A DNA stretch of 64,000 nucleotides. Origin: Saccharopolyspora oryzae. GTDB taxonomy: Bacteria; Actinomycetota; Actinomycetes; Mycobacteriales; Pseudonocardiaceae. Below, one piece after another: positions 33,330 through 42,234 of this stretch. The notes under the pieces were generated by a model, which saw only the letters and a program-made list of their open reading frames with translations, was not told the origin of the DNA and did not search any database. Location: NCBI RefSeq assembly GCF_027853915.1, contig NZ_JAQGLA010000021.1, forward strand, positions 27,298-91,297, given 5' to 3'. The position numbers and the translations under genes were made by a program. How positions within the stretch are numbered: the first letter of the stretch is position 1; each line of letters opens with the position of its first letter.

Positions 33330-34790
33330 ATGCCGTACGCGATCACCCAGACCTGCTGCAGCGACGCGACCTGCGTGAAGGTCTGCCCGGTCAACTGCAT
33401 CCACCCGACTCCGGACGAGCCGGACTTCGGCACCACCGAGATGCTCTACATCGACCCGGCGACCTGCATCGACTGCAGCGCCTGCGCCGATGCGTGCCCG
33501 GTCGACGCGATCTTCCCGGTCGACAAGCTGACCGCGCAGCTCAAGCCGTACGCCGAGGTCAACGCCGCCTACTACGCGGACCGGAGCGTCGAGCACCACG
33601 ACCCGGCGCCGAACTTCCACCGCTGGGGACCGCCGGTGTTCCACCGCAACATCCCCAGCGACTTCGCGCCGCTGGACGTCGCGGTCGTGGGCACCGGACC
33701 GGCGGGCATGTACGCGGTCGAGGACCTGCTGCTGCACACCAACGCCCGCGTCACGCTGATCGACCGCCTGCCGGTCGCCGGTGGCCTGGTGCGCTACGGC
33801 GTCGCCCCGGACCACCCGTCGACGAAGAAGATCAGCGAGACCTTCCGCCGCTTCCACACCCACCCGCGCCTCCGCCTGCGCCTGGGCGTGGAGGTCGGCA
33901 AGGACGTCTCGGTGGACGAGCTGGCGGCCAAGCACGACGCGGTGATCTACGCCGTCGGCGCGTCTTCGGCCCGCAGCCTCGGCATCCCGGGCGAGGACCT
34001 GCCCGGCAGCGTCCCGGCGACCGAGGTCGTGGCCTGGTACAACGGCCACCCGGACGTCGCGGCGGACGCGATCGACCTGTCCGCGGAGCGGATCGTGCTG
34101 GTGGGCAACGGGAACGTCGCGCTCGACGTGGCCCGGATCCTCACCTCGGACCCGAAAACCCTGGCGGGGACCACGATTTCGCCCACCGCCCTGGCCCAGC
34201 TGCGCGCCAGCAAGGTCCGCGAGGTCGTGCTCCTGGCCCGCCGGGGCCCGGACGCGGCCGCCTACACCTCGCCGGAGCTGCTCGCCCTGGCCCAGCGCGA
34301 GGACGTCGACCTGGTCGTGGACGCCCACGACCCGCAGGTCGCCGCGACCATCGACGCAGCCGAACCGGGCACCAAAGCCGCGCTGCTGCAGGGAATCCAG
34401 CGCGAATCGGTCGACTGGTCCGCACCGCCGAGCCACGCCCGCCGCCGCGTCGTCCTCCGCTTCAACTCCGCCCCGCAGGAGGTCCTCGGCGAAACGCAGG
34501 TCCGCGCGCTGCGCGTGACCGGTGGTGTGGAGATCGCGGCGGGACGCGTGATCCGCGCGGTCGGCTACCGCGGCACCGAACTCCCCGGCCTGCCGTTCGA
34601 CGCGGAGACCGGAACCATCCCGCACGAAGGCGGTCGGGTGCGGCCGGGTACCTACGTCGTCGGCTGGATCAAGCGCGGCCCGTCGGGCGGCATCGGCGCC
34701 AACCGCACCTGCGCCCAGGAAACCGTCGGGACGCTCCTGGACGACGCAGTCGCCGGGCGGATCGGGAAGACGCGCGCGGTCATGGGATGA
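33330..34790 (+). CDS. fprB: Ferredoxin-NADP reductase with N-terminal ferredoxin domain (FprB type)
   Basis: 486 residues. Residues 1-75 form a bacterial ferredoxin with CCSDATCVKVCPVNC and CIDCSACADACPVD, enough for two iron-sulfur clusters. From about residue 110 an adrenodoxin-reductase-like flavoprotein follows: FAD motif VVGTGPAGMYA, LPVAGGLVRYGVAPDHP, NADP motif VGNGNVALDVARIL and the C-terminal GWIKRGPSGGIGANR. It passes electrons from NADPH to a partner oxygenase. The adjacent AurF-like protein is the natural candidate. Confidence 0.93.
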   Translation: MPYAITQTCCSDATCVKVCPVNCIHPTPDEPDFGTTEMLYIDPATCIDCSACADACPVDAIFPVDKLTAQLKPYAEVNAAYYADRSVEHHDPAPNFHRWGPPVFHRNIPSDFAPLDVAVVGTGPAGMYAVEDLLLHTNARVTLIDRLPVAGGLVRYGVAPDHPSTKKISETFRRFHTHPRLRLRLGVEVGKDVSVDELAAKHDAVIYAVGASSARSLGIPGEDLPGSVPATEVVAWYNGHPDVAADAIDLSAERIVLVGNGNVALDVARILTSDPKTLAGTTISPTALAQLRASKVREVVLLARRGPDAAAYTSPELLALAQREDVDLVVDAHDPQVAATIDAAEPGTKAALLQGIQRESVDWSAPPSHARRRVVLRFNSAPQEVLGETQVRALRVTGGVEIAAGRVIRAVGYRGTELPGLPFDAETGTIPHEGGRVRPGTYVVGWIKRGPSGGIGANRTCAQETVGTLLDDAVAGRIGKTRAVMG

Positions 34791-34811
34791 CCGACGCACC
34801 CCAGCGAGAAG

Positions 34812-34841
34812 TCCCGGGAGTTGCCCCCTCCCGGGGCTTTT
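34812..34841 (+). terminator. Intrinsic terminator after fprB
   Basis: Stem CCCGGGAG (34813-34820) with CTCCCGGG (34828-34835), followed by GGCTTTT. It lies 22 bp after the fprB stop and is one of few hairpins here with a T-run. Confidence 0.8.
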
Positions 34842-34847
34842 CGCACG

Positions 34848-35411
34848 TCAGGTGATCGCACCCCGGCCGTCCAGCCGCACGTCGGCCCGCTGAGCGGTCC
34901 CCTCGGTCTCGTAGACCACGCGCTCAGCGGCCATCCAGGCCCGCAAGTGTTCCTCGGCGCCTTCGCCGTCCCGCGCCAAGGTCCGCGCGAGGCGCTCGTC
35001 GTCCGGCGCCTCGACCCACACCAGCAGCGCGGTGAGCTCGCCGAACCGCCGCGCCCCCGAGCCGCAGCCCTCGACGACCAGGTACGGAGCACGCGGAACG
35101 TCGTGCCACTCGGCGTAATCCCCGGCGTACCAGTCGTACCGCTGGTACCGACCGTCGTGCCCGTCCGCGAGCGGCTCGAGGACCTGCGCACCGACCCGGT
35201 CCACGCCGGCGAGCATCCCGTTCCACCCGTCGTACAGGTCGTCCATGTGCACGACCTGCGCGGGCAACGCCTCCGCGAGCTGGTCGGCCAGCGTCGTCTT
35301 CCCCGAACCCGAAGGCCCGTCGATGAGGACGAGCCGGGTGCGCCCGAGCCGCGGAGCCGCCTCCCGCACCCGCTGGACGAGCTCTTCCAGCACGTCAGGA
35401 CCAACGCTCAC
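34848..35411 (-). CDS. P-loop nucleoside/uridine kinase-like protein
   Basis: 187 residues from GTG at 35411; the start is weakly supported. Walker A DGPSGSGKTT is near residues 30-39, followed by VVHMDDLYDGW, where the aspartates resemble the substrate and metal site of uridine/pantothenate-kinase-like P-loop enzymes. A lid-like segment is in PDDERLARTLARDGEGAEEHLRAW. It probably phosphorylates a small molecule. No operon partner. Confidence 0.72.
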   Translation of the reverse strand: MSVGPDVLEELVQRVREAAPRLGRTRLVLIDGPSGSGKTTLADQLAEALPAQVVHMDDLYDGWNGMLAGVDRVGAQVLEPLADGHDGRYQRYDWYAGDYAEWHDVPRAPYLVVEGCGSGARRFGELTALLVWVEAPDDERLARTLARDGEGAEEHLRAWMAAERVVYETEGTAQRADVRLDGRGAIT

Positions 35412-35486
35412 CTGGCACTCCGCACGACCGTTCCAGCACTGCACCGGGATTCTCCGCCACCGGCGTGTGACCACCCCGACCCGGTA

Positions 35487-35513
35487 CCTTAGTGGCAGTT
35501 TCTGCCACTAAGG
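35487..35513. promoter_or_regulatory. Perfect 12-3-12 palindrome, TetR operator
   Basis: CCTTAGTGGCAG (35487-35498), TTT, then the exact complement (35502-35513). It lies 15 bp before the GTG of the TetR gene, overlapping where its promoter must be. It is almost certainly the autoregulatory site, and it would control the downstream SDR as well. Confidence 0.8.
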
Positions 35514-35528
35514 GGCTACGCTGGATCC

Positions 35529-36140
35529 GTGGCCAGGAAAGCTCTCGACCAGGACGAACTGCTGGTGATCTCCCGCCGCTGCGCAGCGGTCTTCGCCGAT
35601 GCCGGCGATTCCTCGCCCACCGTGGCGCGGCTCGCGGAGGCGGCCGGGATGTCGCAGCGGAGCTTCTACCGGTACTTCCCCACCAAGGAGGAGTGCCTGC
35701 GGCCGCTCTTCGACGGCGGCAGCCGGGCGTTCACCGACGCGCTCGCCGCGCAGCCGCCCGGCACCGCACTGGCCGACGCGATGCTCCGGGCCTTCGACCT
35801 GACCTACTCGACGAGCAGCGATGAAGAGGCGCGCGCGCTCATGGCGGTCGTCTTCGCCGATGCCGTCCTGCGGAGGGTCTGGCTGCAGGCCACCTACGAG
35901 ATCACCGAACTGCTCAGGCCGAGCGTCGCCGCACTGCTCGGCACACCGGCGGACGACTTGCGCACCACCGCGGTGTGCGGGCAGGCAGCGCTGCTGAACA
36001 TCGTCGCCCTCGAGCATTCGATCCGGGACGAAACCCCGCTCGCGGACACGGCCCGCGCCGCAGCCGCCGCGCTGTTCGGCCCGCTCTCACAACCCCGGAC
36101 CGCGACGCCGCACGACGCCGCGAGAACTACGACGAAGTAG
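35529..36140 (+). CDS. TetR-family regulator
   Basis: 203 residues from GTG at 35529. Helix-turn-helix PTVARLAEAAGMSQRSFYRYFPTKEECLRPLF near residues 30-60, then an all-helical ligand domain. The tail (PRTATPHDAARTTTK) is flexible. A perfect palindrome overlaps its promoter region. It is followed after 6 bp by an SDR gene, so it probably senses a substrate of that enzyme. Confidence 0.9.
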   Translation: MARKALDQDELLVISRRCAAVFADAGDSSPTVARLAEAAGMSQRSFYRYFPTKEECLRPLFDGGSRAFTDALAAQPPGTALADAMLRAFDLTYSTSSDEEARALMAVVFADAVLRRVWLQATYEITELLRPSVAALLGTPADDLRTTAVCGQAALLNIVALEHSIRDETPLADTARAAAAALFGPLSQPRTATPHDAARTTTK

Positions 36141-36902
<762 letters not shown>

Positions 36903-36922
36903 GCGACCACCACGACGGGAGG

Positions 36923-37036
36923 ACCTCCGCAGTCCGGATCCCGATCGCCCGGACCTTCCCGCTCGAGGACATCGCCGCAGCCCAAGACCTGTCCGCCGAA
37001 GGCCACGTCCGGGGGAAGCTCGTCCTCCAGCGCTGA
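36923..37036 (+). pseudogene. C-terminal remnant of a zinc-type (MDR) NADP-dependent oxidoreductase
   Basis: The 37 codons before the TGA at 37034-37036 read TSAVRIPIARTFPLEDIAAAQ and on to GHVRGKLVLQR, the characteristic end of quinone-oxidoreductase-like MDR proteins (I-P-x-x-x-x-F-P-L-E-D-A ... G-K-x-V-L). No start codon, cofactor domain or ribosome site precedes it; the SDR gene ends 20 bp upstream. It is the surviving tail of a lost gene. Confidence 0.75.
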
Positions 37037-37152
37037 AATCCGGTGAACACCCGGTGAATCGGGCGGCACAGTCCGATTCACCGGGTCCACCCCTGATGAC
37101 GGGGGACCTCGATCGCTGGGAGCATGGCGGCACCGCGATCGGAAGGAACAGG

Positions 37153-37956
37153 ATGAACGACGGGCCCCACGTCGATCTGCAGACCGGGCGAGCGCACGGC
37201 GCGCGGATCTACGACTACATCCTCGGCGGCAAGGACAACTACGCCGTCGACCGCGCCGCCGCGGAAGCCACGTTGCAGATCTGGCCCGCCCTCCCGGTGC
37301 ACATGCGCGCCAACCGCGAGTTCATGCACCGCGCCGGTCGCTACCTGGCCACCGAATGCGGCATCGACCAGTTCCTGGACGTCGGCACGGGCATCCCGAC
37401 CTCGCCGAACCTGCACGAGGTGGTGCAGGAGGTGCGCCCGGAATCGCGCGTCGTCTACACCGACAACGACCCCATCGTCCTCGTGCACGCCCGCGCGCTG
37501 ATGTCCAGCACCGAGCAGGGCCGCACCGCCTACGTGGACGCCGACCTGCGCGCCCCGGACACGATCCTCGACTCCCCCGAGTTCCGCGAAACCCTCGACC
37601 CGAACCGGCCGATCGGCCTGATGCTGATCGCGATCGCGCACTTCATCGAGGACGACGAAGAAGCCCTCACCGCCACCCGCCGGATCGTCGACGTGCTCCC
37701 CTCCGGCAGCTACCTGGCGGCCACCATCGCCACCGACGACTTCGCCCCGGAAACCCTGGCAGGAGTCCGCCGAACCTACCGGGAACACGGCGAAACCCTC
37801 CGCTTCCGCACGAAAGCCCAAGCAGCCCGCTTCTTCGAAGGCCTCGACCTGGTCGACCCCGGCCTGGTCCAAATGCACAAGTGGCGCCCGGACACCACCC
37901 CGCAGGCCAACGACGCCGACATAGCCATGTACGCAGCAGTAGCCCGAAAACCCTGA
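37153..37956 (+). CDS. DUF574-family SAM-dependent methyltransferase
   Basis: 267 residues with GGAAGGA before the ATG. It opens with RAHGARIYDYILGGKDNYAVDRAAAE, the hallmark of the actinomycete DUF574 (S-adenosyl methyltransferase) family, and has QFLDVGTGIPTSPNLHEVV for SAM binding and VVYTDNDPIVLVHARAL for the ribose contacts. The family is very abundant in actinomycetes and few members have known substrates. Monocistronic or followed by the immunity-like gene 26 bp later. Confidence 0.92.
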   Translation: MNDGPHVDLQTGRAHGARIYDYILGGKDNYAVDRAAAEATLQIWPALPVHMRANREFMHRAGRYLATECGIDQFLDVGTGIPTSPNLHEVVQEVRPESRVVYTDNDPIVLVHARALMSSTEQGRTAYVDADLRAPDTILDSPEFRETLDPNRPIGLMLIAIAHFIEDDEEALTATRRIVDVLPSGSYLAATIATDDFAPETLAGVRRTYREHGETLRFRTKAQAARFFEGLDLVDPGLVQMHKWRPDTTPQANDADIAMYAAVARKP

Positions 37957-37982
37957 CCAGCGCAGTGGGCCAAGATGGGGGC

Positions 37983-38507
37983 ATGGGCAGCGAAATCGTT
38001 CTGAGCGTGCAGGATCTTCGTGCTGTTACCGGCTTTGCCGCGGAGTGCGCGGAGAGGGCTCTCGGGATCTTCGAGGCTGATCTGCCGGACGACACGCGGC
38101 CTCGGGACGCGATCGGTGCGGCGTGGGAGTTCGCCCGGGGCGGCGAGCGGGGCAAGGCCCTGCGCGACGTGGCTTGGGCAGCGCTCAAAGCCGCCAAGTG
38201 CACGAACAGCGCGGCCGCGCGCGAAGCGGCGTGGGCAGCGATGGCCGCGGCAGGCGCCGCCTACCTGCATCCGCTGGCCAAAGCCACCCAGGTCAAGCAC
38301 ATCCTCGGGTCGGCGGCCCACGCAGCCAGGGCAGCCGAACTCGTCGCCGACGACGATCAAACCGTCGGTGCCGAGCACATCGAACGAACAGCCCAGCTTG
38401 CCACGCCCGACGTCGTCGACGTGCTCAAGCGCTTCCCCCAGGCCCCGTCCGGCGGCGGCCGGATCGGCGAGCTGATCCGCACCCTGGACGCCCGCCTCCG
38501 CCCCTGA
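37983..38507 (+). CDS. Immunity-protein-like helical protein (Imm5-type)
   Basis: 174 residues, almost entirely alpha-helical and alanine-rich (AAWEFARGGERGKALRDVAWAALKAAK, AAREAAWAAMAAAGAAYLHPLAKATQVKHILGSAAHAARAAEL). The pattern resembles the putative immunity proteins grouped as Imm5. No toxin gene lies beside it, so protection against a polymorphic toxin is only a possibility. Confidence 0.55.
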   Translation: MGSEIVLSVQDLRAVTGFAAECAERALGIFEADLPDDTRPRDAIGAAWEFARGGERGKALRDVAWAALKAAKCTNSAAAREAAWAAMAAAGAAYLHPLAKATQVKHILGSAAHAARAAELVADDDQTVGAEHIERTAQLATPDVVDVLKRFPQAPSGGGRIGELIRTLDARLRP

Positions 38508-38513
38508 ACCGCA

Positions 38514-38559
38514 CTCGTGAGCGGCGATGGTTGTTAGAACCACCATCGCCGCTCACGAG
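38514..38559. terminator. Bidirectional hairpin terminator
   Basis: An 18-bp stem (CTCGTGAGCGGCGATGGT at 38514-38531 with 38542-38559) and a 10-nt loop. It lies 7 bp after the immunity-like gene and 10 bp after the end of the convergent MFS gene. CTCGTGAG at the foot and TAGAAC in the loop resemble repeat family 1. Confidence 0.85.
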
Positions 38560-38569
38560 AGCTGGACCG

Positions 38570-39868
38570 TCAGGTCAGGTCGACGTCCTTGGTTTCCGGC
38601 ATTCCGCGGACCACCAGGACCGCGAGCAGCAGGAGGGCCACCGTGTAGGTCAGGAAGACGCTGCCCGCTCCGGCTTTGGTGAGCCAGGTCTGCAGGTACG
38701 GGGCGCTGCCTCCGCAGGCCGCGACCGCTATCGCGTACGGGATCGCGACGCCGGTGGTGCGGACGTGCGTCGGGAACATCTCCGCGTACACCGCGGGCAG
38801 GATCGCCGAGGCCGGGGCCATGAACAGCATCGCGATGAACATCGCCGCCGCCAGCTGCCACACCTGGTCCTGCACCAGCCAGTTCAGCGGGAACGTCAGG
38901 ACCGCGCCGCCGATGAAGGCGAACTGCAGGACCGGTTTTCGGCCGATCTTGTCGGACAGGGCGCCGAAGAACGGCAGCGCGCAGATGAACACCACGTTCG
39001 CGGCCACCGCCACCCACAGCGTCGCCGACGGGTCGAACCCCTTGACGCTGATCGCCTGCGCGGGCGCCGCGACGAACCACGTGTAGTAGACGACCGTGCC
39101 GCCCAGCGTCAGGCCGATCACCTTCAGGCACGCGATCCGGTTCTGCCAGAACGCCTGCCACAGCGAGATCTTCGTCCGAGCGGCGTCGTCGTGCTCGAAC
39201 GCTTCGGTCTCGGCCAGCCGCATCCGCATCACCAGCGCGTAGACGCCGATGATCCCGCCGACCACGAACGGGATCCGCCATCCCCACGCCGCCAGCTCGG
39301 CCGGGACCAGCGCGGACGCCAGCACCGCGCCGAGGGCCGTGCCGACCGTGATGCCGATGGTGCCGGACACGTAGATCAAGCTCGACCAGCGACCGCGGCG
39401 CCCGGGCGGCGCCATCTCCGACACGTACGTCTGGGCGGCCGGCAGCTCACCGCCGTGCGCGAGGCCTTGGCCCAGCCGGGCCAGGAGCAGCAGGAGCGAC
39501 GCCCCGATCCCGATGGTGTCGTAGGTCGGTGCGATCCCGATGACCAGGCTGCCCCCGGCCGCCATCGCGATCGAGGCGACCATCGCCGTCCGCCGGCCCT
39601 TGCGGTCGCCGAGCCAGCCGAAGAACAGTCCGCCCAGCGGGCGCATCAGGAATCCCACCGCGAAGATGGCCAAAGTGGACAGAAGTGCCGAAGTGGCGTC
39701 GCTCTTCGGGAAGAACTGGGAAGCGAAGAACGGCGCGAACACCGCGTAGACGTTCCAGTCGTACCACTCGAGCGCGTTGCCGATGCCGGTGCCGAAAACG
39801 GTGCGCCAGCGACCCGCACCGGCCCGCGCGGGCGCGTCGACCTGCGTCGACTGCGAGATGTCAGTCAC
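38570..39868 (-). CDS. MFS transporter, metabolite:proton symporter (MHS) type
   Basis: 432 residues with 12 predicted membrane segments. GNALEWYDWNVYAVFAPFFASQFF near the start and FGWLGDRKGRRTAM between helices 2 and 3 are signatures of the MHS group (citrate, alpha-ketoglutarate, shikimate, proline-betaine carriers). GTG at 39868 has GGGAGG 5 bp upstream. It follows the M20 amidohydrolase gene by 21 bp, so it probably imports that enzyme's substrate or product. Confidence 0.9.
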   Translation of the reverse strand: MTDISQSTQVDAPARAGAGRWRTVFGTGIGNALEWYDWNVYAVFAPFFASQFFPKSDATSALLSTLAIFAVGFLMRPLGGLFFGWLGDRKGRRTAMVASIAMAAGGSLVIGIAPTYDTIGIGASLLLLLARLGQGLAHGGELPAAQTYVSEMAPPGRRGRWSSLIYVSGTIGITVGTALGAVLASALVPAELAAWGWRIPFVVGGIIGVYALVMRMRLAETEAFEHDDAARTKISLWQAFWQNRIACLKVIGLTLGGTVVYYTWFVAAPAQAISVKGFDPSATLWVAVAANVVFICALPFFGALSDKIGRKPVLQFAFIGGAVLTFPLNWLVQDQVWQLAAAMFIAMLFMAPASAILPAVYAEMFPTHVRTTGVAIPYAIAVAACGGSAPYLQTWLTKAGAGSVFLTYTVALLLLAVLVVRGMPETKDVDLT

Positions 39869-39889
39869 GAGAACCTCCCTGGCGGCACG

Positions 39890-41080
39890 TCAGACCGCGA
39901 GTCGGCGGAGGGCGAGCTCGGCGTACAGCGCGGCGCCGTCGCCCAGCACCCCGTCGTCGAAGAGCGCCAGCGGCGAGTGGTTGTACGGGGCGTTCTCGAG
40001 GTCCTGCCCGGGCGGGCCGGCGCCGAGGAACGCGAACGCACCGGGCACCTCCTCCAGCACTCGGGAGAAGTCCTCGGAGCCGGTGACCGGCTGCGGACCC
40101 CAGGTGAACCGCTCCTCGCCGTGCACCTCGCGCACCACGTCGGCCAGGAACTCGGCCTCGGTGTCGTCGTTCACCGTGACCGGGTACTGCTCGACGAACT
40201 CGACGTCGATGTCCAGGCCGTGGGCTTCGGCGATCCCCCGGCAGACGCGGACCGCCCCGTCCTTGACGCGGGCGTGCGCGGCCCTCGAGAACGACCGCAC
40301 CGTGGCGTCGAAGCGCGCCTCGTCCGGGATGACGTTGCTGGTCGTGCCCGCGTGAAAGGAGCCGACCGTGATCACCACCGGGTCGAACGGGTCGAAGGAG
40401 CGCGTGATGAACGTCTGCAGCGCGTTGACCATCTCGCACGCGGCCGGGATCGGGTCCTTCGCCTTGAACGGCGCAGAGCCGTGCCCGCCCGCGCCCCGCA
40501 CCGCCACCTGCAGGACGTTCGACGCCGCCATCACCGGCCCGCGCCGCGTGGTGAACATGCCGTTGCCGAACATCGCCGACGACACGTGCAGCGCGTAGGC
40601 GGCGACCGGCCGGGAACCCGCGGCGTCGAGCACGCCCTCGGCGATCATGTGCCCGGCGCCGTCGAAGCCCTCCTCGCCCGGCTGGAACATCAGCACCACG
40701 TCACCGGCGAGTTCGTCCTTCCTGGCCGACAGGAGGTGCCCGGCGCCGACGAGCATCGCGGTGTGCAGATCGTGCCCGCAGGCGTGCATCCGCCCGTCCG
40801 CGCGGGACGAGTAGTCCACCCCGGTGCGCTCGGTGACCGGCAGCGCGTCCATGTCGCCGCGCAGCAGCACCGTCGGCCCGGGCCGACCGCCGCGCAGGAC
40901 CCCGGTCACCGACGACAGGCGGTCGCCGGTCGTGATCTCCAGCGGCAGCCCGTCCAGCGCCGCCAGCACCTTCTCCTGCGTCCGCGGCAGGTCCAGGCCT
41001 ATCTCCGGCTCGGCGTGCAGGTCCCTCCGCAGCTGGACAAGGTCACCGTGCAGGCTTCGGGAATCGTCTCGGACCGACAA
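39890..41080 (-). CDS. M20-family amidohydrolase
   Basis: 396 residues from TTG at 41080, chosen for the GGAGG 6 bp upstream. Metal-site motifs of M20D peptidases/amidohydrolases are present: GDMDALP, MHACGHDLHTAML, PGEEG, SNVIPDEARFDATVR and GSEDF. Such enzymes hydrolyse N-acyl or N-carbamoyl amino acids and hippurate-like amides. It is first in an operon with the MHS transporter and lies opposite an Lrp-type regulator, which suggests an inducible uptake-and-hydrolysis unit. Confidence 0.9.
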   Translation of the reverse strand: MSVRDDSRSLHGDLVQLRRDLHAEPEIGLDLPRTQEKVLAALDGLPLEITTGDRLSSVTGVLRGGRPGPTVLLRGDMDALPVTERTGVDYSSRADGRMHACGHDLHTAMLVGAGHLLSARKDELAGDVVLMFQPGEEGFDGAGHMIAEGVLDAAGSRPVAAYALHVSSAMFGNGMFTTRRGPVMAASNVLQVAVRGAGGHGSAPFKAKDPIPAACEMVNALQTFITRSFDPFDPVVITVGSFHAGTTSNVIPDEARFDATVRSFSRAAHARVKDGAVRVCRGIAEAHGLDIDVEFVEQYPVTVNDDTEAEFLADVVREVHGEERFTWGPQPVTGSEDFSRVLEEVPGAFAFLGAGPPGQDLENAPYNHSPLALFDDGVLGDGAALYAELALRRLAV

Positions 41081-41187
41081 CGAAGGCCTCCTCGTCGACT
41101 GGCTCCACACCACCGATCTCCGGTGGGTTCGAGCCATAATGAGCAGCCCCCGCACCGCCCCCTCCCGAACCGCAGGATTTTTTCGCG

Positions 41188-42234
41188 ATGCCCGATGATT
41201 TGCAGAAATCTGCGCCGCTCTGCGAACTCGACCTCCGGTTGATCAACACGCTGCAGATCGACCCGCGAGCCCCGTGGAAGCGGATCGCCCAAGCCCTCGA
41301 GATCGATCCCGTGACCGCGGCCCGGCACTGGCAGCGGCTGACCGATTCCGGCGCCGCCTGGATCACCGCGCAGCTGAGCTGCCGCGCCGGTCAGCTGTGC
41401 CGCGCGTTCGTCGAGCTGGACTGCGAAGCCGGTCGCGCCCTCGAGGTGGCCGCGGTCCTCGCGGACTGGCCGCACGTGCTGACCATCGAGCACACCAGCG
41501 GCGACCGGGACCTGCTGCTCACCATCGCGGTGCCCGATCTGGCCGCGCTGTCCCGGTACGCGCAGGAGTCGATGGGTGCGGTCCCCGGCGTGCTCGCGAC
41601 CCGGATCCACCTGGTCAGCCACGTCCACGCGCAGGGCTGCGACTGGCAGCTGGGCACCCTCGACGCCGACCAGCGCGGCCAGCTCGGCACCGGCGACCGC
41701 AACCGCCAGGCTTCGCGCGGCCGCGAGCTCACCGAACTCGACAAGCAGCTGATCAGGCACCTGGGCGCGGACGGCCGGCGGTCGTTGACCGCGCTCGCCG
41801 ACGACGTCGGGCTCAGCATCAGCACCGTCCGCCGTCGCCTCGACGACCTCCTGACCAGCAAGGACCTCATCCTGCGCTGCGAGATCGCGCAGTCGCTGTC
41901 GGGCTGGCCGGTGACCACCTGGCTCTGGGGCCAGGTGCCCGCCGACGACCGCGAGGTCGTCCCGGCGCTGCTGCGCGCGGTCCCCGAGATCCGCGCCTGC
42001 GCGAGCCTGACCGGTTCGAAGGCGAACCTGTGCATCAGCGTCTGGACCCGCTCGCTGGAGGACACCCGCGCCCTGGAATCCCGCGTGGCCCGACTGGTCC
42101 CGCAGTTCGCCGTCCTCGACCGGACCGTGGTCCTGCGCTTCGTCAAACGCATGGGCCGGGTCCTCGACCCCCTCGGCCGGACCACCCGGGTCGTCCCGAT
42201 GGACATCTGGGCGGATCCGGTCGCAACCCGCTAG
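41188..42234 (+). CDS. Double-domain Lrp/AsnC-family regulator
   Basis: 348 residues, twice the usual size. Two AsnC helix-turn-helix units (LDLRLINTLQIDPRAPWKRIAQALEIDPVTAARHWQRL near residue 13 and LDKQLIRHLGADGRRSLTALADDVGLSISTVRRRLDDL near 183), each followed by a RAM-like sensor region. Divergent from the amidohydrolase/MFS operon with 107 bp between; a CATAAT at 41135-41140 could be its -10 box. It probably controls that operon. Its TAG overlaps the TAG of the convergent P450 within a single CTAG. Confidence 0.85.
   Translation: MPDDLQKSAPLCELDLRLINTLQIDPRAPWKRIAQALEIDPVTAARHWQRLTDSGAAWITAQLSCRAGQLCRAFVELDCEAGRALEVAAVLADWPHVLTIEHTSGDRDLLLTIAVPDLAALSRYAQESMGAVPGVLATRIHLVSHVHAQGCDWQLGTLDADQRGQLGTGDRNRQASRGRELTELDKQLIRHLGADGRRSLTALADDVGLSISTVRRRLDDLLTSKDLILRCEIAQSLSGWPVTTWLWGQVPADDREVVPALLRAVPEIRACASLTGSKANLCISVWTRSLEDTRALESRVARLVPQFAVLDRTVVLRFVKRMGRVLDPLGRTTRVVPMDIWADPVATR

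Noticed and set aside
37983..38507. Toxin/immunity module
   Set aside because: Only the immunity-like protein is present; no polymorphic toxin, secretion marker or second immunity gene nearby.
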